Origin: Plumapathes pennacea
Lineage: Eukaryota; Cnidaria; Anthozoa; Antipatharia; Myriopathidae
Direction: 5' to 3'
DNA: 64,000 nt
Assembly (NCBI GenBank): GCA_964036295.1
Contig: OZ038467.1
Span: 13,465,170 to 13,529,169 of the forward strand
The notes under the pieces were generated by a model that made no database searches, was not told the origin of the DNA, and worked only from the letters and a program-made list of their open reading frames with translations. This document shows, piece by piece, positions 24,840-34,720 of this stretch (position 1 is its first letter; every line of letters starts with the position of its first letter). A program made the position numbers and the translations under genes.

Positions 24840-26507
24840 TACATAATTATTGAACAGTTGAATGGGTCACTACGGCAGTTATCAACAACAAACTCCTAAC
24901 CTATGAACTTGTATTAAGGCAGTTCACACAAGCAAACGCAAACTCAGCTGGTAGCCCCCCAAGTTCAAAATGCAGTTTCTCCGAACCATTGAAGAAGAAA
25001 ATGTATCAGTAATGTGGTAAGAATTAATACTTCAATTGGCCTTCATCTAAACGAGCTATCAAGGACCAAGTTCTCCATATTGTATGATATATCTTTGCTA
25101 AGAAACTGAAGGAGAAATGATTGATTGATCATTCTTTGGAGTGAAAGGTTTAACTGACATCGAAATGGTTCACTATGACAGACGTTGACTCTGGTTTCTA
25201 GCAGAGAGGTTAAAAGGGTAGTTAGGGTTTTTGAGTGAATTCAGTGGGTAACGTCTATTGCTCGGGTTTTTGTGGGGAAATGTGATATCAGCTTTGTGGC
25301 TGCAGTCGTAACTCTTGTAATACCAGGCATGAATAGACCCTGGTTCCAGAGGTTCCTCGCTTGCCAACGAAGAGCGGCGAAGGCTCAGCAGTGAGCGGCA
25401 AAGGCGTACGGTGGCGAGGGAACCTCTGGGCGCGCCAAGTAGCAACCTCACTTCCATGCCAGTTCTTATCGCTCGCGATCCCCATTGTGTTTGTCAAACA
25501 TTAACCAATCAGCGACGAAGTTCAGCTTAACTCATGGAAGTGAGGTTGCTATCTCGCGCGCCCAGAAGTCCTTTCCGCTCGCTTCGTCGCCGCCGTTCTT
25601 GTCGGAAAACTAATGAAGGAGTAATATAAGGATCTCTGGAACCAGGGTAGCACGAATGGGAGTTAAATAATAAAATCAGCTTCCATGCGATTAATTTATT
25701 AGGTACTCGAAAATCGTAGAAACCTTAAAGTGTGTTTTTACAGGCGTGCTTACGTGTTGGTGCTACTTCCTAAATATAATTTCTAAGGATCAATTCACCT
25801 GTGCACGTGTGTAGATTTTCAATACAAATTTACTGAAGGCGGATAAATGTGGAAAAAAAGTAGTAATAAATAGATTTTAGCGTATTTCTTTGCTTTCTCC
25901 CCTACACTTTAATGGACCCTTATCACGGTAATGGCAGTTTACTTGACCAATCACAACAACAAGACACACCAATGGAAACAGAATAGCAAAATTAGTAAAT
26001 GCACGAATTTTCAGAGTCCTAAATCAAAAATGTCGCGAAGCGCCGATATTTTCAAAACTGTTCAGTTCTGCCATACAAAACTTTAAAAAAACATTGCGGC
26101 GCTCAGCGATATTTTGGTTTATGACTCGTGAAAGTTCGTACATAGCCTAATTTGACTATCCTCTTTCCAGTGGTATGTCTTATTTTTGTCAGTGACCAAG
26201 TTTTATATAAACTGTCATTACCTCGATAAGAGTCTATGCGCACGTGTCGAGGCCATTTTTTTCGGTGACGTAACCGTGACGTCACAATACAAAAATATTC
26301 TTATTCTCAGGGCAAATCCTCCAGAGGAGGAGGGCCGTTCAGCCGTTGGGCGAAGAGAACCGCGGGAACGCGTATGAATAGATTCTCCCCTCCCGCTCCG
26401 GAGGTTGGAACCAACAATGAACGTATTGTCGCCTTCCACATCCCTGAGAGCATTCCTAACCTTTGCGAATATCAATATGAACTGTTCCTTTTCTTCTCAG
26501 AACTCAC
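24840..26507. other. Convergent intergenic spacer, repeat-filled
   Basis: Lies between the ends of the acyl-CoA dehydrogenase (+) and the modular secreted gene (-). It holds a ~200-bp dispersed element (24952-25153), a foldback (25337-25648) and GC-rich sequence near 26300-26420. Open frames around 26218-26475 have no domain and no splice partner, so I call no gene. Confidence 0.55.
25337..25648. mobile_element. Foldback/MITE-like element
   Basis: Begins accctggttccagaggttcc and ends with the near-complement ggatctctggaaccagggt. Internal arms also pair (gtagcaacctcacttccatg with catggaagtgaggttgctat). It has no coding capacity. The structure fits a non-autonomous DNA transposon of about 310 bp. 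Confidence 0.8.
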
Positions 26508-29500
26508 TCAAGGAATCTGCGGGGTGGACCCAAAATGTCTGATACAGCAGGGCGGGGCACACTGGCGCGAACACCGTTTGGCACATTCCGCGGGGCACTG
26601 GGGTCGGGGAGACCAAGGCTGTTCAAAGGGGCCTGGGTTAGAGAGTCCTGAAGGAAGGTAAGCATGAACGTATTATTTACTTTAGTACACATTAACTTAT
26701 TACAATTGTTACTTATTGACTTAATACGTGTCAACTAAGAGAGCATAATAAGGCACTTCTGTGTTCTCTTGATACGCTAGTATTACTATAAGCTTGTCTG
26801 ATTATCACCGGCTTAGTCCTTACACGCTGTTGGCTTATTCATATTGACTCGTTTCGTATTAACTTATAAATTGGTTCATTGCATATTAACTTATTAATTG
26901 GGATTATTACAGAGGTTCTCAAGGTTCAGAGACCTTGTTAATACTTATCTGTTTTAAGTTGAACAAAACAAGCGTCTGCCCCGTTGTAGCGACAGCGTAT
27001 TGATAGAAATTATAGGCCTTGTAACATTGGAGTGCCAGTACAAGACAAACGTGTATTGGCTATAAACTGAAGCAGTTTCAGTTATTTGTCACATGAGACA
27101 TCAATGTCAAAAGCCGAAGGGTAAATTGTAGCAAACCACGAGGCAATTTTCCTGCAAGTTGTCCTCGCAACGCTGACGACAGTATTGCGAGACAAGTTGC
27201 AAAATACGGGCACACGTTGCAACAAGACCATGCACGCAACGCTGTGAAAAATATAGGACTTTTCGTACAACTTGTCTCGCAATTCTTCGTTGCGTCGCAA
27301 GTTGTAAAGAGGAGGCGTCACAAGCACAATTTTGGCTGCTGCAACTTTTCTTGCAACGTCGCAAGAAAAATTGCGTCGTGTGAAATTCCCGAAGTCCCCG
27401 TCCACACTAATCCGGATAAATTTGAAAACGGGTATTTATTTATCCATTTTGGCCTCCCGTCCACACTGACCGCCGGTCACCAAAACGGAATATTTTCGAA
27501 ACGCTCTCGAAAGTGGATATTTTCGAAAACTCCGGTTTCATGTTGTAGTGTGGACGGCAAAAACGGAGCTTTTCGAAAACGCGCGACGTCATGATGATCT
27601 TGTGATCTCTGTGCGCATGCTCAATTCGAGCATTTAGCGTTTTTGGTCAGTCCAGCGTATTAGTGTGGACAGCGAAAACGGTAGTGTGGACGGAAAACTT
27701 TCGATGCGTTTTCGTGTGAAAACTCCGTTTTCAAATTTATCCGGATTAGTGTGGACGGGACTTAAGACACACTCGTGGTTCTTATTTTGTTTTCCGACCC
27801 TGACATCTCTCGGCAATCGACAACGTGATTGTACCTGAGTCTGCGCAGAATCCCCACGCCTTATCCTTGTCGAAGTTTGCGGTTATCGAACACCACCGGC
27901 GCGTGCCATCCGCGTGCAAAACACATGCATCGTACAATGTGTCTCGAAAGATGAAAGGAAAGCTACAGCAAGGACCTCGTCTGTTCATTACGTCGTATGC
28001 TCGCACACAGCTTCTTTCTTCAAGCATGCACAGCCGGAAAGCAAAAATAGAAAAGCGTAAAAGAGAACTGTTAGAAGTCTTTTCCATCTAAATTTTCAAT
28101 GTTGTTCCTTAACAAAAATGTCTTCCTGATTCTGCGGACTTTGTGAAAGGCAGTGGGCATTAGTGTAACAAGGCTTGGAAGGTAAACTTAATAAATTTCC
28201 ACTGGTTTGCCGTGGTGTGGAATCTTATTTACCACGATTTACGTCATCATGATGACGTAAATTGTGGTAAATAAGAGTCCACACCACGGCAAACCAGTGG
28301 AAATTTGTTTTTTCCACAATATTTAGAAATATACAGGAATGTTCCGTTGTATTTCGCTGCAAAGCGTGACATGCTGGCGTCAGCATCGTTGTCTGGACTC
28401 TTATTTAACACGGTAAATCGACCAATCAGAGAGCGAGAAACTAGTGTGTTGTGGTAAACTTTATAACATACCAGCGCAGGGCGCTTCAATGCATGCTCTG
28501 ATCTCCTGCAGTGGTCCTGTGCAGGTTTTTCCCTCCCGACATGTGCGGGTCCGTTTTTGGACGCCTTGTCCGCAAGAAGTGCTGCAAAGTCCAAACGGGC
28601 TCCATTGCGTCATGTTGCTGTGCTTCCTCCATTGAGAAGCTGTAGTAGACGCCGCGGATTCCATGGCGGCTTCTAACTCGTCTTTTTCGCGTATTGTCTC
28701 GATGGCTAGCGAGAAGTAGAAGTGTTTTTTTTTTTCCGATTCAAGAGATAAAAAGATAGCTTTCGGTAAAGCTTGTGCAACTATACTATGGGTTGTACTT
28801 CTTGCACTGTTCTGCTTTCTTCTATTTACTTGCCCATTGCAGGCATATTTTTCTGTACAAGTTGTGTTGTGCTGTGCTGTGTTGTGTTGTACTGTTCTGT
28901 GTTGTACTGTAAAGTACTGTGCTGTATTGTACATTGCTGTGCTGTGCTGTTCTGTTCTGTACCGTACTGTGCTGTGTTGTGTTGTGCTGTGCTGTACTGT
29001 GTTGTGCTGTATTGTACATTGCTGTGCTGTACTGTACTCTGTGTTGTGCTGTATTGTACATTGCTGTTCTGTTCTGTTCTGTACCGTACTGTGCTGTGTT
29101 GTGATGTACTGTGCTGTGATTTGCCACTATTCTGTCCTACACGTTTCTTGCATCAAGACACCCCGTTTCTAACTGGCAGAGTCAAGTGTGTGAGTATGTA
29201 CCTCTATTAGATAGCTGTCCCTTGTTAGTCAGTGCGACGGTCTTGAACGGCAGGTCGCAGACCTCTGGCTTTACATAGATGGCGTCATTGTTATTCAAAA
29301 GCACCTCGTTGTTCTTCCAATATGCGTCATGCGCATAGAAGATAACCTGGTGGTGTTTCAGGGGATGTTTGAAGACTGTGCGGAGCTTGAAGGAGTCGGC
29401 GGTGATGAGATAGCCCTCTTTCTTTATGTTGGACATGAGCTTGATGGGTCTTTTTATCTTGTTTAAGAACTTCAAACTGATACACTTCTCTGTTGGTTGG

Positions 29501-32500
29501 AAGGAAAGTTCAACAGGTCATCATCAGGCAAAAAAAGCTTGTAGTGTTATCGCTTCCTTCATTTTATTTGGATCCCTGCATGCAACCTTGCTTAATTTCT
29601 CAGGCTACGTATTTCTCTGGCTCCCTTCCATCCATCCTTCCTTCCTTCCTCGCTTCTTCTTTCCTTCGTCACTTTCTACCTATGACACTAACTTTTTCTT
29701 ACTCTCTTCCACTCCTTTGTCCTTCCTTTCAGCAATCACATTTCTCTTACTTACAATGGAGCACACAGGGATCAATTATGTGAAATATCGGTATCAACGG
29801 AACCCACTATTGATGGATAGGGCAGACTCCCAATTTGGAAGTCTAGATTTTTCATGCAGCATAGGTGACATGATTGTGCCTTTTGTTGTGTATTATCATA
29901 ATACCTTTTGTGTCTGATCTTAGTTTTGGGTTCACTGATGTTTCGCTTCCCTTTCTGAAGCCTCTGTACTTATTGAACTGCGGTTTTCCTCCGGGCTGTA
30001 GAGCATGCGCGGCGGACATGACAGAAAAGGCCGAGAGTTGTTCCAAGTGACCACGTGCAGGACCCGCGGAAAACGCTTTGCCGTTTTTCTGGAACGGCTG
30101 TTTAGAGATGGTCAGTGGATATTTTCTCGACTGAACCTGATGATTAAAACCTGCGGTAAAGTGTTGTCTATTGCCATTAATTGGTCTGAACGGCTGGGGA
30201 TGTTTTTGCTGATGAAATGCCGAATTTGCGAATGTGGCAGCTACTTGTGCTGGATGTTGCCATTTTCGTTGTTGTTGTTGTTGTTGTTGTTGTTGGTCAG
30301 GTAGAAATGACTGCTGCAAAAGTGGCCTCCTAATTAATCCTGTCATCTGTTGATGATGTCCTTGTAAGGCTAAGTCGGCATTCATTCTATTGTTATACGA
30401 GGGATATTTCCATCCACCGTTTTTCCGTGTTTGTACCTGAAGACTCTGGCCAACCCTTGCGAACTTTAAATTGGTTGGTTTTGATTGCCTTTGTTGTTGT
30501 GGTGGCTTGAAGTGTCCTCGAACCCCAGTGTTTTTCGTGTTCGTCGTCAATGTCATGCCTGGTTTGAGATTTCCCTTTACAAATGGCGCAGACGCATAGA
30601 TCGAAGTTGGCCCTCTGTTGTTTTTCCCTGACATTTCACTTTGATATGAAACAGAGTTTCCATTTGTATTTTGAAGTGTTACTTTGGGCCCAGCACCGGT
30701 TTGCTGAGGGTGAAAGCTTTTAACGAACTGTGCGGATGCATAGATCGAAGTTGGTGCTGGCATTTCATTTTGATGTGAAGCAGAGTTTCCATTTGCATTT
30801 TGAAATGTTGGTTTGGGCCTTGCATCAGTTAGCCGAGGTTGATACAATCCTTTTACAAACGGTGCAGATGCATAGATCGAAGTTGGTCCTTTGCTGCTGC
30901 TCCTCCCTGGCATTTCACTTTGATATGAAGCAGAATTTCTATTTGCATTTTGAAATGTTGGCTTGGGCCTTGCATCCGTTAGCTGAGGTTGAAACAATCC
31001 TTTTACAAACGGTGCGGACACATAGATCGAAGTTGGTCCTTTGCTGCTCCTCCCTGGCATTTCACTTTGATATGAAGCAGAGTTGCCATTTGTGTTTTGA
31101 TGTGTTAGTTTAGTGCTTGCACCCGTTAGCTGAGGTTGAAACAATCCTTTAATGAATGGTGCAGACGCATAGATCGAAGTTGGTCCTTTGCTGTGATATG
31201 AAGCAGAGTTTCCATTTGCAGTTTGAAGTGCTGGTTTGGGTTGCTGAGCTCCTTGCTGAGCTGTTGAAGGATCCATCTTTGCGTTTTTAGTCTCCGCTCC
31301 TGGCGCTGTAAAACTTCTCGTCTGATTTTGGTGCACAAGTATAATTCCTTTCCTCTCCCCATCATCTCCTGTAAAACCACCAGCAATTAATCAGTCCTAT
31401 TTTAGAATGAATATTTACAGTAAGCTTTATTTCTGCAAATATTACACTCTCGTTGCTTTCCGGCTCAATGGTCGCACAAGAGAACGCATTCTCACACGAG
31501 GCATGTGTCTCTATTCCGAAAGGGTAACAGCTAGAGTAGACTGAACAGTTGTGGCGCCAGTTTTATTCCAGGGTGCATTGAATGCATTTACTAAGACGCT
31601 GTAAATACTCCCTATATATTAGTGACCAAGACAGCCCTCAACATTAGACGGGCTGAAAGGGCCCTGGTTTTCACAAGTGCATCCCACGCGTTTGTTCCTT
31701 ATGTTTTTGCATATGTAGCCACTGTCGCTCTCTTGTGCTTTTGCGCTAATGAAAATGCGCCTTAAAAGCTCGTAATCAAGTTAATATTTGTAGAGCGTTA
31801 AAAGCGTTTTAAAATGCTCTGGGCGAATCCTGGCTTTTTTTTTTTTAACTTACCTTGTGGTTTATGGGCATTTGTTGGATTGTCCGACTCTTTCTTTCTG
31901 ATTCCTGGTTTCTGTACTACAGCCATCATGAACAGGCATTCACTCTGAAATTCTTTGCTTTGCATTCCCAGTTTCTTCGCTTGGAGCCTAAACGGGCGCT
32001 GCGTTTCGTGGCACACAAACCATCCACGATGGTTGAACAATTCCAACGCTATGATGTCTGTGCTTTCTAAGGGATGTCGTTCTAAGAATGTAGCGGCTTT
32101 CTCTGAAGCAAAGAGCGCACGTTAATTTGTAGTTGAATTCAGTAGAAGAATTTTACCGTATTTATTATGTAGAAGTGTCTTCATAGCGAAGTTTAAAGGA
32201 GCCTCTCAACCACAGTCCTTTGCGCGCCGAAAACTTTGATCCGCCATTTTTAGGGCCCCCGAAACTAGAAAAATGAATTGGCAATCCATTTCCATCAAAC
32301 TCGTTTGAGAAGAAGATTAGGTTATTTTTGCCTTGAAGCGTTACCTTCTTATTTTGGTGTTGATTTATTACGTTTTTTCTTTTTTCGTGTTAGGACCAAA
32401 TTTATCCTTCGACATTTTACAATTTTCAAGACGTAAACAAAAACATTGAATTGTCCGAGAGAGCCTGGACGAACCGAGCAGGACGACCAACTCAAAGCTA

Positions 32501-33872
32501 TACACAAAAGGGAACCCGAAATAACGTCGGTGAATTTGACGGCCTAAATCAGCATGTACAGATCATTTACCACACGAAACCAACACTAATGCAATAATAC
32601 ATACCATACATTCCCGTTGGTTGGGCTTTTTCCAAGTAGAACTTGTAATTTTTGTAGCGAAGATAGAAACCAGGCTTGCTTTGAGACTCTAGTGACAGGC
32701 TTCCCTCGACATGCTCAAATCCCGGTCGGCGCAGACGGAATACGTCTACCTGGTTACTCAGGTCTGCTGCGGTGACCTGGGCTCTAATGCCCATTCCAGT
32801 GCTCGGCAAAGCATCTTGTTGCGCGGCGGTATTGCTTAGATGAGCGGGGACTTGGAAGAGCTTCACCAGGGCTTTGATTCGGCCAGCTAAGATATAGGCC
32901 AATATCAGATAGATTAAGATAAACTGTGACATAGACCCTCAGTGATGTTACATCTTGAGGCAATGGTTACACCGCGGGAATCACTCTTTGTTGCTACTCG
33001 TGTATTTTACAGAAAGGAAAGAGTTAGTTTACTAATATTTTTTACTGTAGATTACTCTTACTCAGATGTAGTTCGCGCGGATAATACATTTAAGAGAAAA
33101 CATTGTTCCCAAAGTAGTTTTAACTAAGATGTTTTGACTCTTAAGATCATTCTTAAGTATTAAGTTAATTGGTGCAAATTGGGAATATATATTAACTGCT
33201 TAGAAATTTGGGAAAACGAACCGGCATTTTACTGTTCATGCACGGTCTCTTCATGCGAATGACGGTTTCGGATGCATAAATCGAATGTATCTGACTTTGT
33301 TGTTTTATGTTTTGACTTCAAGAAACGAGCACAAAGCAATGATCCAATGATGCAAAAAAACCTCTTCGGCTCACTATGGCTGTAGTCAGTGTTTAGACAC
33401 GGTTGACGCGCGCGCATTAATCAAGAATAACGTTTCTTTACGCGGCTCATATGTTCGCGAGGAGTGAGTTTTGTGTTACTTCTCGTAATTAGTGTACATT
33501 CTTAACTGATGGGAAAACTAGACTGCGCGCATTCATTCCTTCCTTTGCTTTGATTTCACAATTTTGTTGCGAAAACGAGCTAGGAAAAACTGTTTCTCGT
33601 GCGTTTTAGTTTGTAGACTAAGTTTATGTGGGCATTTGACGGCTAAATGCGGATAATTTGTAAACACTATTCTGCTGTTCTTGAAGGATCACTACACAAC
33701 CGCCATACATGGATTCATTCACAAGCTTGAACAACAGATTAGAACCGATAGCAACTGAATTAGTGTAAAATTAGTGTTGATTATTTTCACCTGGTAAACC
33801 TGTCATTATGGAGACTTGCCACAAAACCACCAGAGATGAGAGAAGAAGGGACTGAACGCTCACTGATGCCAT
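26508..33872 (-). CDS. Modular secreted protein: AbfB, repeats, TSP1, FN2, minicollagen Cys-rich domain (8 exons)
   Basis: Exons in transcript order: 33872-33800, 32886-32605, 32102-31854, 31368-29905, 29489-29202, 28705-28472, 28017-27835, 26647-26508; 970 residues, every intron phase 1. Residues 1-24 are a signal peptide ([18 protein letters not shown]). About 72-190 match an AbfB/CBM42 beta-trefoil ([31 protein letters not shown]). About 264-470 hold five [17 protein letters not shown] repeats, followed by Gln-rich sequence with a Gln run. 690-785 are an unrecognised two-Cys domain. 817-861 are a TSP1 repeat ([14 protein letters not shown]). 880-921 are fibronectin type II ([21 protein letters not shown]). 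Cys 942, 946, 950, 954, 958 and 959 form CX3CX3CX3CX3CC after a Pro-rich stretch, the minicollagen cysteine-rich domain of nematocyst proteins. A capsule-wall or tubule role is inferred from that domain. A shorter form starting at 32932 or stopping at 28461 is possible. Confidence 0.8.
27080..27392. repeat. Repeat rich in 'cgcaagttg/caacttgtctcgcaa', related copy at 35650-35930
   Basis: Direct and inverted copies of ttgcgagacaagttgc-type words fill this interval in the last intron of the modular gene. A related block lies at 35650-35930 in a glutamate-receptor intron. It probably is a decayed non-autonomous transposon. Confidence 0.65.
27393..27765. mobile_element. MITE with terminal inverted repeats 'cgtccacactaatccggata'
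   Basis: The left end (cgtccacactaatccggata then aatttgaaaacgg) is the complement of the right end (ccgttttcaaatttatccgg then attagtgtggacggg). Internal sub-repeats carry gtgtggacgg and ttttcgaaaac words. Non-coding; in the intron between the FN2 and Cys-rich exons. Confidence 0.85.
28193..28306. repeat. Near-perfect 114-bp palindrome
   Basis: The arm aaatttccactggtttgccg (from 28193) and its complement cggcaaaccagtggaaattt (to 28306) meet at tcatcatgatga with only a few mismatches and essentially no loop. It lies in the intron between the TSP1 and FN2 exons and could form a long hairpin in DNA or pre-mRNA. Confidence 0.9.
28858..29120. repeat. Degenerate pentanucleotide (ctgtg/ttgtg/ctgta) tract
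   Basis: Over 250 bp of variants of tgctgtactgtgttg in the intron between the unknown-domain and TSP1 exons. Apparent Cys/Val-rich and Gln/His/Thr-rich open frames here are composition artefacts. Confidence 0.85.
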
Positions 33873-34720
33873 CTCAACCTGCAGATCCCACGGGCGGCCG
33901 TTCAAGAAACGGAATCGTTCACCTCAAAGAAATGCCATTCTTTCATTTTCTTCGCAAGAACGCGTTCGCGGTTCGTGTAATGAATAATCGAAGTTTTTGA
34001 CAGTCTTTTTTAACACTTCCGTCATACATGAGTAGACCCTATATTGGTGTACCTGCTAGTCCGGACTGGTTTTTTTGAAGCCCACACTTTATTTATAAGA
34101 ATGATCTGAACCTTGACCTGATTCGTGATTATATTCCGGTGTAAACTTCTATTTGTTCAGCGTATCACGGGGTGGTTTTAATCTTTTAGTCTCGTAACAA
34201 CTTTCAGTCCAGACATTGGATGTTTTGTCTTCTTAGTTTAAAGTCGTGTAAATGACACTGTTTCTCTTTTTGACTCACGGGTCATTGCGTAGAATCTTTG
34301 GTGTGGAACCATCTCCATTGACTGCCGTAAACTTTAACCAGGATGCTTTGCGCTGAAAGAAACTTACCTGTATGCATTGCGCGCCTTCTCTTCGTCTCGT
34401 GCGTTGTGACGCGTGGCTCTATGAACGTACAACAGATCCATGATTTACTGCTAACTAGAGATGTGATATCCTCTGGAACTTGTCTAGCAAACAAAATATT
34501 TTAAACTGTCTCATAAAAGAGAGCACAAAACACCATTCTCCGCCTGGGAATACCCCGAGTTGTGGGGCTTTACTTTTTATATACATTTCTTCTCTCTTAA
34601 TCGAGGTCGCATAGTGTAATAGCCATGAAATAGCTACGAAAGCATAGCAAAACTTTTGTTCGAGAAAAAAAAAAAACGCGTAAATAAATATTTTCAATTG
34701 TCATTATTATGTTGTGCTCT
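33873..34720. other. Spacer between two minus-strand genes
   Basis: Should contain the promoter of the modular gene next to 33872 and the 3' UTR of the glutamate receptor near 34720. I see no reading frame with support and no clear core-promoter element. Confidence 0.4.

Noticed and set aside
26218..26475. 85-codon minus-strand frame as an additional exon of the modular gene
   Set aside because: No domain; the preceding Cys-rich exon already ends in a stop in the correct frame.
28461..28934. Open frame continuing from the TSP1 exon through to upstream sequence, with a start in the pentanucleotide tract
   Set aside because: Only 28472-28705 is supported as an exon by acceptor, donor and phase; the rest is intron and low-complexity repeat.
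28773..29210. Cys/Val/Leu-rich open frames on the plus strand and Gln/His/Thr-rich frames on the minus strand
   Set aside because: They are all translations of the ctgtg/ttgtg repeat; no domain and no splice partners.
29426..29917. 163-codon plus-strand frame with hydrophobic Ser/Phe/Leu stretches
   Set aside because: Lies over an intron and exon edges of the minus-strand modular gene, driven by ttcc-rich polypyrimidine sequence.
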